Shown one piece after another: positions 7,701-13,257 of a DNA stretch of 13,594 nt. The position numbers were made by a program, and so were the translations under genes. This DNA comes from Chrysochromulina parva (Eukaryota > Haptophyta > Prymnesiales > Chrysochromulinaceae). The notes beneath the pieces are model-generated. The model saw nothing but the letters and a program-made list of their open reading frames with translations, searched no databases and had not been told where the DNA came from. Positions within the stretch are counted from its first letter, which is position 1, and each line of letters opens with the position of its first letter. The stretch is from assembly GCA_002887195.1 (NCBI GenBank), contig PJAB01001568.1, positions 1 to 13,594 of the forward strand. The letters are read 5' to 3'.

Positions 7701-8013
7701 GGCTCACGGCAAGTCGCCCAAGGCGCTCATCATGCTCAGCCGCGCCAAGCAGGCGGTGGACGCGCTCGAGATGGCGCTCAGGGAGGGCTCCGAGCGTGAG
7801 GATGAGTTGCTACAGCTGCTCGTCGAGAATCTCGCCCCGATGTACGAGGAGGCCGCTGCCAACGGCGGCGGCGGCGGCGGCGGCGGCGGCACCGCGCGGC
7901 CCACCTCGCCGACAAAGACGGCCACGCCCAAAGGTCCGTTGGAGTGGGGGAGTACGCCACGCTCAAGCATGGTGGCCGCCACGGTGAGACGACCAGGCTC
8001 GGCACGGCCATGA
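1740..8013 (+). CDS. Divergent kinesin with two EF-hand pairs and coiled-coil tail, seven exons
   Basis: Exons 1740-2564, 2839-6030, 6169-6266, 6497-6686, 6817-7020, 7211-7471 and 7702-8013 join in one frame to 1,693 aa. Residues about 35-406 form a kinesin motor: RVRP at 41-44; P-loop GESGSGKT at 134-141; switch-I-like PSRSS at 267-271 (canonical SSRSH); switch-II-like DLVGTA at 293-298 (canonical DLAGSE); LNRQLLAFHRVLAEV as helix alpha-4; SSRDSRLT near 357-364; and an FGETCATLRSLSKGAAI end. Two EF-hand pairs follow at 660-755 and 831-926, all four loops with D/D/S/D-or-E/E at positions 1, 3, 5, 9 and 12. A twice-repeated RHAAERW unit (1114-1145), Glu/Ala repeats, and predicted coiled coil from about 1290 to 1640 come next. 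The tail ends RRPGSARP. The role is probably microtubule binding under Ca2+ control. The loss of the switch-II Glu and switch-I His suggests weak or altered ATPase activity. The ATG at 1740 precedes the first motor strand. Confidence 0.85.
2565..2838 (+). other. Kinesin intron 1 with CCCCACTGATG minisatellite
   Basis: A 274-bp phase-0 intron, CAG|GTGAGC to GCGCGCAG|CTC. It lies between the switch-I-like (SRSSLFVQ) and switch-II-like (YLVDLVGT) segments, which form a continuous kinesin domain only when it is removed. Positions 2577-2746 are a degenerate C-rich repeat around CCCCCACTGATG, followed by a 12-bp doublet (GACTGCACATT) near 2762-2785 and a strong CT tract at about 2788-2830. Confidence 0.88.
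3991..4278 (+). repeat. EF-hand module copy 1 inside the kinesin
   Basis: Encodes residues 660-755, beginning LTPEQRASVADVIGQLKMAL, with calcium loops DEDQSGKIDKRE (694-705) and DSDRSGTLEYHE (730-741). The loops are 36 residues apart, the normal spacing of an EF-hand pair. Ligand positions 1, 3, 5, 9 and 12 and the Gly at position 6 are intact in both. The second copy starts 513 bp downstream. Confidence 0.92.
4504..4791 (+). repeat. EF-hand module copy 2 inside the kinesin
   Basis: Encodes residues 831-926. It differs from copy 1 at 7 of 96 residues (E/D, R/K, D/G, H/N, I/M, K/T, S/N), and both calcium loops (865-876 and 901-912) keep all ligands. The 75-residue linker between the modules is Ser/Pro/Gly-rich and not duplicated. 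The near-identity of the modules points to recent duplication or gene conversion. Confidence 0.92.
5353..5448 (+). repeat. 48-bp tandem repeat, RHAAERWNERSDETYD x2
   Basis: Two adjacent 48-bp units differ by one synonymous base (GAC/GAT) and encode residues 1114-1145. A related motif, FHSASDRW, occurs earlier at 964-971 (nt 4903-4926), matching the FRHAAERW that starts copy 1. This gives a recurring F-x-x-A-x-[DE]-R-W pattern in the region after the EF-hands. Confidence 0.85.
5464..5526 (+). repeat. 15-bp repeat encoding Ala/Glu (AEAAA) helix
   Basis: About four units of GAGGCGGCGGCGGCC encode an EAAAA-type run. It should form a stiff single helix and joins the RHAAERW repeats to the following Glu/Ala-rich helices of the kinesin. 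Trinucleotide-rich DNA like this changes length easily. Confidence 0.75.
6031..6168 (+). other. Kinesin intron 2, repeat-filled, duplicated 3' end
   Basis: A 138-bp phase-0 intron, GAG|GTAGGG to CTCATCAG|GTC. It holds about four GGCCACCGAT units (6063-6103) and then two 29-bp copies (6108-6136 and 6137-6165) that match at 28 of 29 positions. After the first copy the sequence reads CAC; after the second it reads CAG, the acceptor used here. Removal keeps the coiled-coil frame open (AAAFE to VYEQQLAAV). Confidence 0.85.
6267..6496 (+). other. Kinesin intron 3, repeat-filled, duplicated 3' end
   Basis: A 230-bp phase-2 intron, GC|GTGCGT to GTCATCAG|G. The donor at 6267 is the only nearby GT that restores the coiled-coil frame (ELTTA to YEVARD). 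Positions about 6291-6420 are degenerate TGCCTCTGCGTGCCACCGAG units. The last 86 bp are two 43-bp copies (6411-6453 and 6454-6496) identical at 41 positions; one of the two differences turns CAC into the functional CAG. Confidence 0.8.
6687..6816 (+). other. Kinesin intron 4 with internal copy of exon end and donor
   Basis: A 130-bp phase-0 intron, GAG|GTACAC to CTGATAG|GTG. It contains CTGATGGCCG repeats. A segment beginning in the last 16 nt of exon 4 (6671 onward) is repeated 77 bp later from 6748, including a second GAG|GTACC donor at 6763/6764. Use of that decoy would add 77 nt with an in-frame TGA. The 3' end uses TAG rather than CAG. Confidence 0.78.
7021..7210 (+). other. Kinesin intron 5
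   Basis: A 190-bp phase-0 intron, GAG|GTGCGA to CCTCCCTCATCAG|GTGCGA. The first six intron bases equal the first six bases of the next exon. Repeat content is lower than in the other kinesin introns, but the 3' end is almost the same as that of intron 2. Removal joins QAHKGE to VRALQEKIDKL in the coiled coil. Confidence 0.82.
7472..7701 (+). other. Kinesin intron 6 with duplicated acceptor
   Basis: A 230-bp phase-0 intron, CAG|GTACGG to GCATACAG|GCT. It holds ACTGAGTGCG units (7521-7586, five exact) and a 23-bp GATTGCCTCCCTCATTG-containing repeat (about 7624-7682). A 29-bp segment spanning the acceptor and the first 10 exon bases occurs identically at 7598-7626 and 7683-7711. Splicing at the upstream copy (AG 7615-7616) would read into TGA after twelve codons, so the downstream site is assigned. 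Confidence 0.8.
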
Positions 8014-8088
8014 TGAAGGACGCCATCAGGCTCGGCACGGCCAAATTAAGTGCGCCATCAAGCTCGGCACGAACGTGATGAAGGCCGT
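7992..8088 (+). repeat. Degenerate ~32-bp repeat spanning the kinesin stop codon
   Basis: Three units containing CAGGCTCGGCACGGCCA or a close variant start near 7993, 8023 and 8055, some followed by TGATGAAGG. The first unit encodes the last residues PGSARP and the TGA stop at 8011-8013; the others lie in the 3' UTR. The kinesin C-terminus is therefore written in repeat DNA and could vary between strains. Confidence 0.65.
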
Positions 8089-8163
8089 CATTGCCAGCAG
8101 GCGGCCAGGGCGGCCAGGGCGGCCAGCAGTGAGCGGGCACGCTGGCGCTGCGCCTCAGGCACG

Positions 8164-8238
8164 GGGGTATTGGGGGGTGGGCGGTATTGTGGATAGGCAA
8201 TACCGCCCACCGCCCAGAGGGGTATTGGGGGGTGGGCG
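8164..8238. repeat. G-rich direct repeats flanking a 14-bp perfect hairpin
   Basis: A 20-bp G-rich sequence (GGGGTATTGGGGGGTGGGCG) occurs identically at 8164-8183 and 8219-8238. Between and overlapping them, 8176-8189 and 8198-8211 are perfect inverted repeats (14 bp, 8-nt loop TGGATAGG). The G-runs might also form quadruplex structure. It lies in the 3' flank of the kinesin; its role is unknown. Confidence 0.8.
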
Positions 8239-8344
8239 TGTGCGTCTCTGGGCATGTAGGGCCGCCCTCACCCCCGCCCTCTCTCGGCGCTACGATCTCC
8301 TCGCAAAGGGGGTCGTGTGAAGCGGGAGAGAGCGAAGGGTGGCC

Positions 8345-8373
8345 GCAGCCTCCCCCGTGGTAGGGGAGGCTGC
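8345..8373. repeat. 11-bp perfect hairpin
   Basis: GCAGCCTCCCC (8345-8355) and GGGGAGGCTGC (8363-8373) pair perfectly around a 7-nt loop. It is in the same convergent intergenic region as the 8176-8211 hairpin. It may be an mRNA 3'-end structure or a small mobile-element remnant; nothing in the sequence decides. Confidence 0.75.
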
Positions 8374-8803
8374 TGGCGACGGGCATGATTTCGTCGTTTC
8401 ATTGTCGTCGTGGCCTATACCCTTTGTGGCGGTCCGGCCGCGTTCTCCCCCCTGATGTGGAGGAGCGAGGAGGGCGCTCACGCCTCGCTGGTTGTATGAG
8501 TGGCGCGTGTAATGGTGTATCGTAGTATCGACGCGTTCGCGTCACCCGCAGCCGCACGTGCTGCGTGCACGTTTCATGTTTCAATACGCGTGACCGCGCT
8601 GACCCCCGCTGATTCCTGGTATGAACTATCAATATATAATGAACAACCTTACACGTTTGAACTCAAAGTTGAAAGGTGAATGTTCGGCGGCTGTGGTCGC
8701 TGTGGTCACGGATCACGCCTCACGCGTGGTCCGTGGAGGAAACTCCTGCACGGCTACGCACACCCCGTCGTGACACGTGAGCGTCTGTAAGGCGTTCAGG
8801 GGG

Positions 8804-9838
8804 TCAGGCGATGTCCCTGGGGCTGAGCAGCGGCGCCGTCGGTGGCGGCGCCCCCCCCGGCCCACCGGGGCTAGCGCCTTTGGGTCCGAGCGGCGGATGT
8901 GTGTCCGGGTGTGCGCTCATCGGCCGATGAGGAGATGACGGAACGCTCAGGGGCGCCGTCCCGAGCGCCTTCTTTCGCCACGCGGGAGCCACCGGAGCGG
9001 AGCCCGGGCGCCGGTAGGCAGGCGCACCGCTCGCTGACCGCCACGGTACGGACACCTCCACGCCCTCCGGCACCAGCGCCGACCCCGCGTTCGAATAACG
9101 CAACGGTTCGGTCGCCTTGACCACATTGATGGCGATGAAGTTCTTGCCGCCCGAGAGCTCTCGACGCTTCTGCAGCTGGAGCTCGATGAAGCCAGCGACC
9201 TGCTCCTTGAGGGCGCGGCGTGCGACCGGGTCGGTTCGCAGCACTTTCAAGCGCGCCTCGACCTTCTTGGCCGGCGCCACGCGCTCCGCACGTTCGGCGG
9301 GCGGCAGCTCTGGCAGTGGCATCGCGGCGGCGGCGGCCGTCGTCGCAGAGCCGATGCCCAGCCAGAGCCGAGTGGCGGCCACGCGCTGCCTCTCCTGCTT
9401 AGCCGTCAGGCCGCGCGGCGAGCCGTCGATGCTGCTCTCAACAGCGGCGCGCTTGACAGCGGGGGCACCGCCGGAATCGGGCGCTTTACCACCGCCTCCG
9501 TTGCACTGCAGCATCCTCATCATCTCATCAATCTGGGAGAGCGAGTCAGCAAAGGCACGGTTGCGCTGCTCGGTGGCAGCGTCGGTGGCACGGTTGCGCT
9601 GCTCGGCGGACAGCCCTGACTTCGCGGACGCGGGCGCGCCCGAGGACACCCCAACGGAGGTGGGCGCCGACAGCGATCGCTCTAGCGCAGAGACGCGCGC
9701 ATTCTCCCTGGCAGTAAAGGCGCTGCAGCCGCCAACGCTGGGCTCGAGCTGCAACTGGATGCGACCCTTGTTGATGCTCGGCTGTGGCAAAGGAAGGTGC
9801 AGCAACGGGAGTGGTGACGGTGGAGCGGCCCGCGTCAT
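8804..9838 (-). CDS. Hypothetical basic Ala/Pro-rich protein, 344 aa
   Basis: A single-exon frame from the ATG at 9838-9836 to the TGA at 8806-8804; the frame extends four codons further 5' only through a non-ATG codon. I do not recognise a family. Residues 79-95 repeat EQRNRA with an 11-residue period and lead into a helix ending DEMMRML (about 104-110). A Lys/Arg/Glu-rich segment at about 181-229 is predicted to be helical. The C-terminal 75 residues are Pro/Gly-rich and carry YRRPGSAP (275-282) and HRPMSAHP (304-311). No signal peptide or membrane segment is seen. The gene is head-to-head with the STPGR-repeat gene, and its RRPGSA motif also occurs at the kinesin C-terminus, so a cytoskeletal or axonemal role is plausible but unproven. 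Long open length with a well-placed ATG supports it as a real gene. Confidence 0.6.
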   Translation of the reverse strand: MTRAAPPSPLPLLHLPLPQPSINKGRIQLQLEPSVGGCSAFTARENARVSALERSLSAPTSVGVSSGAPASAKSGLSAEQRNRATDAATEQRNRAFADSLSQIDEMMRMLQCNGGGGKAPDSGGAPAVKRAAVESSIDGSPRGLTAKQERQRVAATRLWLGIGSATTAAAAAMPLPELPPAERAERVAPAKKVEARLKVLRTDPVARRALKEQVAGFIELQLQKRRELSGGKNFIAINVVKATEPLRYSNAGSALVPEGVEVSVPWRSASGAPAYRRPGSAPVAPAWRKKALGTAPLSVPSSPHRPMSAHPDTHPPLGPKGASPGGPGGAPPPTAPLLSPRDIA

Positions 9839-10050
9839 GGAGGATTCCACAAAAGTTTGGTGCTCCGTCCCTAACAGGGATCGTGGGAATCGCGAGGGAC
9901 GGTGGAAACTGAAAGCGAGACGTGATTCTTGGCGGATGCCGCCGTTACATCTAGCGCGCGCGCGCGCTCTTCGCGGCGCAAATCCCTAGAGTCTCGCGCG
10001 ATCGAGCGCTCGACCCCGCGTTCGAGCGGCAGCCCAAGGGCAGCGCTGCC
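9839..10050. promoter_or_regulatory. Shared divergent promoter, gene 3 / STPGR gene
   Basis: 212 bp between opposing ATGs. It contains an 8-bp perfect inverted repeat, CCGTCCCT (9865-9872) and AGGGACGG (9895-9902), and a nested TCCCTAACAGGGA palindrome at its left arm. No TATA box is seen, and I found no clear RFX X-box, the usual mark of ciliary genes in animals. The region is followed by a CG-alternating run (about 9955-9968). Confidence 0.4.
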
Positions 10051-11298
10051 ATGGACGAGGCAGCGCTGCCGCCAAACTGGCCGCCGCTCGCGCCGCGTGC
10101 CTTCATGGAGCGCTTACGCGATGGCTACATACTCTTTGTCGACGAGCTGGCGCAGCTGCAGCAGGACGCGGAAGACGCCGATCGGCTCGAGCAGGAGGAC
10201 CCTGCGTTCGCACGCGTGGCGCGGCGCTACAGGGCACAGTGGGCCGAGGATGTCTACGTGGAGGAGCTGCGACGCAAGCTCGACGATAAAACCGCGCTGA
10301 CAGCACAGGTGGCCGACCGCAGGAAGCGGGAGCTGAGCGAGCTGCTGCGCGATCGCGAGCAGAAGCAGCGGCGCAGGGACATGAGCCGCAAGGAGGCGGA
10401 GGAGGCGCGCGAGCGGCACCGTGCGAAGCTCGAAGAGCGGCTCGCACTCGCCGAGCGCCGCACCCTCGTGCGCGAGACCATACAGAGAGCTCTGCTGGCA
10501 CAGAACCGGAGCGAGGGCCATGCGGAGCGCGTCTACTTTACAGACTCGAAATTTCTTGGAGACGCTCCGGGTCCGGCCGCGTACGAGTTGCCGAGCGTGC
10601 CGCCCACCAAACCCGCCGCAAGCTTTGCGGTGCACCCGCCCACCGAGGTCAAGAAGGTCGAGCAGTACATGCCCGGGCCGGGTGCGTACGACCCGGGCCA
10701 GCGCCCCGACGTCCACCGCAGCCGCAAGTCGTCGTTCGGGCTGCTGCTCAAGCCGAAGCGCGACACGGCGGTGGACGAGCCTGGGCCCGCCTCGTACGAC
10801 GTGAAGCTGCCCGCCAAATCGGGCGGCACTATCTCCCGATCAAGTGCGCCCTCAGATGTGGAGCTCGCGATGAAAAAGTCCGCGGAGACGCCTGGCCCAG
10901 GCACTTACGAGCTGCACTCCCTCGCGTCGGTCAAGTCGTCGACGATCACGGGGCGCACGCGCAATGAGAACGACCTGATGCTCGCGATGGCCGCGCGCCG
11001 TCCCGGTCCCGGCGCGTACGACTTGCCCGGCGCACGCGTGCGCGGAGGCGCCATGGAGAAGGGCGTGCGAACACTCGGTTCGTCCCTGCCGTCGATTGCT
11101 CCGGGGCCGGGGGCGTACATGAAGACGCCCACGGTACAGCAGGAGCGCGAGATGGAGAAGCTCTCGAGGCAGGTCGTGGTGCTCGTGCGCCAGCGCCAAG
11201 GCGAGGTTGGAAGCGGAGGTGGCGGCTCGGCATCTGCGCCCACAAACGGCCGACGACGTCGACTCCCCGGTGCGTCTCTCGGCGGCATTGAGGAGTGA
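10051..11298 (+). CDS. STPGR (SHIPPO/sperm-tail PG-rich) repeat protein, 415 aa
   Basis: A single exon with ATG in good context (CTGCCATGG) and TGA stop at 11296-11298. The N-terminal 150 residues are charged and probably a long helix or coiled coil (e.g. REQKQRRRDMSRKEAEEARE). Six PGPx[AST]Y motifs follow at 173-178, 208-213, 244-249, 281-286, 318-323 and 351-356, spaced 33-37 residues. This is the STPGR repeat of ODF3/CIMAP and related axonemal proteins, which bind the microtubule lattice, often inside or along doublets. The C-terminus is Gly/Ser-rich and then basic (NGRRRRLPG). The protein is therefore predicted to be a structural microtubule-associated protein of the flagellum or basal apparatus. 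Which STPGR subgroup it belongs to is not clear. It is head-to-head with the gene at 8804-9838. Confidence 0.88.
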   Translation: MDEAALPPNWPPLAPRAFMERLRDGYILFVDELAQLQQDAEDADRLEQEDPAFARVARRYRAQWAEDVYVEELRRKLDDKTALTAQVADRRKRELSELLRDREQKQRRRDMSRKEAEEARERHRAKLEERLALAERRTLVRETIQRALLAQNRSEGHAERVYFTDSKFLGDAPGPAAYELPSVPPTKPAASFAVHPPTEVKKVEQYMPGPGAYDPGQRPDVHRSRKSSFGLLLKPKRDTAVDEPGPASYDVKLPAKSGGTISRSSAPSDVELAMKKSAETPGPGTYELHSLASVKSSTITGRTRNENDLMLAMAARRPGPGAYDLPGARVRGGAMEKGVRTLGSSLPSIAPGPGAYMKTPTVQQEREMEKLSRQVVVLVRQRQGEVGSGGGGSASAPTNGRRRRLPGASLGGIEE

Positions 11299-12018
11299 CA
11301 CGTGTGCGCTCTGCGCGCACACCCAGCAGCTCCCTCAGTCATGACCCTCCAGGACCTCGCCCGCCTCTGACCAAGGAGAGGGCAAGTGGTCTTCTTTTCA
11401 GCAGCAGACGCCCCCCCTCTAAGTAGGGACCTAGAATGCCTACGGGCCCATATAGATTGGCCATCTTTGCTACCCGCATCTCGAACAGGATCTGGTCCGG
11501 TCGACCGCAGGGGTCCTCAGCGTGGCGGGGGGAAATCTCAACATTGTGAAATGAGACATCTCAACATGCGACCTTTCGGCGTTGTGGCTTGTGTTTCTCT
11601 CAAATAATTACTTTTAACCGTATCTCTAACGACTCGATTCACGATTGACGATTCGCGCCGCGTATCAAGCGCTAAAAAAACGTAAACGACAGGACTTTAC
11701 TCGCGGTCTTGGCACCGCACACGGGCCAACGCGCGCCGACGCGGGCACGCGGGGCGGCACGGGGTCTTGTCACTCTTGTGGTACACAGACAGGTTTTCAG
11801 ACTTCACTCGTCTTCCACATGACTCGTCTTCCCACCTCCACTCGCGACTCGCCCTGCACCGAACAAACCCCGCCAACCCTGCCTCGCGCCCGGCCCCGCC
11901 ATTCTCGGTTCCGCGCACTCACAGTCGGCACCAGACCGAGAGGCCCAGAGGTTCACTGATCTCTGATGTGGACTCTGTGCATTTCGTGTTTGCAAGACCG
12001 ATTAAGTGCAAAGTGGGC
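11299..12018. other. Convergent intergenic region between STPGR and methyltransferase-like genes
   Basis: 720 bp without a supportable gene. An 8-bp inverted repeat, GTGTGCGC (11302-11309) and GCGCACAC (11315-11322), begins four bases after the STPGR stop codon and could be a 3' UTR stem-loop. An AT-richer patch lies at about 11580-11640, and a short doublet of ACTCGTCTTCC near 11804-11833. Open frames present are short, lack recognisable domains and look accidental. Confidence 0.45.
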
Positions 12019-13257
12019 TCAGATCCAAAAGTGCGCGCGAATGCCGAGCTCTCGCAGGCGGTGCATTGTGGCGAGCGCCGCGTCGACGCTGATCGACTCC
12101 GGCACATGCCCCCAGCCGATTTCGAGGCCATCAAAGTAAAAGTGGTACTCAAAGAATAGCTCGTCAATCAGTGCTGCAAGGTCGGGCCGCTGCGTGATTG
12201 TAGCGATTATGGTCTGCTCGATCGCCGGTGTGTCGATGTCGAGCTTCACCACCACAAAGTCGTCAGGTTTGGCCTCGAGCTGGAGCATTTGTAGAAATGA
12301 ATTGGGGTTGCGTGCACCTGCAATGGCATCATGCAGCTCCCCCTCCATTACTGGCACCTCAAAGAAGCGAACTTTGCGCCGGATCTCGGGGCCCGTGTGG
12401 CCCCACCAGTCCGAACTCGTGATGACTTTGTTAAGCTCCCAGCAAAAAATAGCGTCGGGCTCCAAGCACCTGTCCTTGTACAGCCTGTAGAACAGCGGCA
12501 TCGACGGGGAAAAGTCACCGCCATTGTGCACCTTCGCCGGCACCCCATTTGGAATCTGGTAGAAACCCTTCGAAGCGCCCATATCAAATAGCAGAACCCG
12601 TGGCTTTGGCATCGGCTGGGGCCGCTGTTGACGGCCGCAGTCGTTGTAAATCACCAAGTAGGTTATGTCAAATAGACCCACGGAATGTCCGGTGGCGTTT
12701 TGGGCGCATTTCGTTACTCCAAACGGATGGCGCGCCACACCGTGCAGCGGCTCGATGGGCTCCTGATGCCCTTGCACGAGAAAGTGTGAGAGCACCTTCG
12801 TTTGCTGCGGCGTTGGCTTTGCTGCTGGACGTTGGTCAGGCGCCCACACGCCTCTTTGACTTGAGTACTCGACCCAAGTTTGCGCTTTCGCGGTGATCGC
12901 GGGCTTCCTGGCGTGATCGCACAGTCTTTTTTTCTTCATGCGAACATTTCTTGCGATGTTGCCAGTCAGCCACGTCAGCTCCATCTCGCTTGATTGGTAC
13001 CCCTCGATGCTGACGTTTGAGCCAAGGGGTGGTCGCACGATCACAGGGACACTCTGGCCCGGCTTGACGATCCAACGCTTGATCTCCGCCTCCGTAAGTG
13101 CTTCCTTGGGCAAAGGGGGCATGGCGTTCTCGGCGTGCCCCATGATGTAATGGCTCGTGGCCATGAGCATCATGCCGGCCGCAAAGGCCATCACGACAAG
13201 TAAGGGTTCTCGCCGCAGCATCCATTGCGGCCAGTGAGGGGCAGAGGAGGTCGCCAT
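12019..13257 (-). CDS. FkbM-like methyltransferase, type II membrane protein, 412 aa
   Basis: ATG at 13257-13255 (context TTCATGG) to TGA at 12021-12019; the frame continues 12 codons further 5' only from a non-ATG codon. The N-terminus is a short basic cytoplasmic stretch (WMLRREP) and one hydrophobic segment at about 17-39 (LLVVMAFAAGMMLMA), a typical Golgi signal anchor. A stem region with N-glycosylation sequons NVS (81) and NAT (187) follows. The C-terminal domain (about 218-412) has LLFDMGASKGFY as SAM motif I (222-233), VVVKLDIDTPAIEQTI (335-350) corresponding to the K-x-D-x-E-G-x-E region of FkbM enzymes, IDELFFEYHF (364-373) and LRELGIRAHFW (401-411). These are marks of a large algal family annotated as FkbM-like. 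O-methylation of a glycan or other secretory-pathway substrate is the likely role (inference). GC is about 50-58% in sampled lines versus about 70% in the other genes. Confidence 0.75.
   Translation of the reverse strand: MATSSAPHWPQWMLRREPLLVVMAFAAGMMLMATSHYIMGHAENAMPPLPKEALTEAEIKRWIVKPGQSVPVIVRPPLGSNVSIEGYQSSEMELTWLTGNIARNVRMKKKRLCDHARKPAITAKAQTWVEYSSQRGVWAPDQRPAAKPTPQQTKVLSHFLVQGHQEPIEPLHGVARHPFGVTKCAQNATGHSVGLFDITYLVIYNDCGRQQRPQPMPKPRVLLFDMGASKGFYQIPNGVPAKVHNGGDFSPSMPLFYRLYKDRCLEPDAIFCWELNKVITSSDWWGHTGPEIRRKVRFFEVPVMEGELHDAIAGARNPNSFLQMLQLEAKPDDFVVVKLDIDTPAIEQTIIATITQRPDLAALIDELFFEYHFYFDGLEIGWGHVPESISVDAALATMHRLRELGIRAHFWI

Larger units (their letters stand above)
8014..8803. other. Convergent intergenic region, kinesin 3' end to gene 3 stop
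   Basis: 790 bp with no supportable gene. It holds the tail of the ~32-bp repeat, a short GGCGGCCAG triplet repeat (about 8099-8128), the two hairpins listed separately, and an AT-rich patch at about 8620-8670 (CAATATATAATG) that may mark 3' ends for one or both converging transcripts. Short open frames here have no recognisable product. Confidence 0.5.

Noticed and set aside
7778..8386. 202-codon minus-strand frame at the kinesin 3' end
   Set aside because: Arg-rich or repeat-derived translation, antisense to exon 7 and the hairpins; no domain.
9117..9989. 290-codon plus-strand frame opposite gene 3
   Set aside because: Begins inside the antisense of gene 3 and has Ser/Ala/Arg shadow composition. 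Gene 3 on the minus strand has the better start and the shared divergent promoter; confidence in that choice is moderate.
11386..12159. Several 60-130 codon frames between genes 4 and 5
   Set aside because: No domain, overlap each other on both strands, and lie in sequence with repeat doublets and uneven composition.
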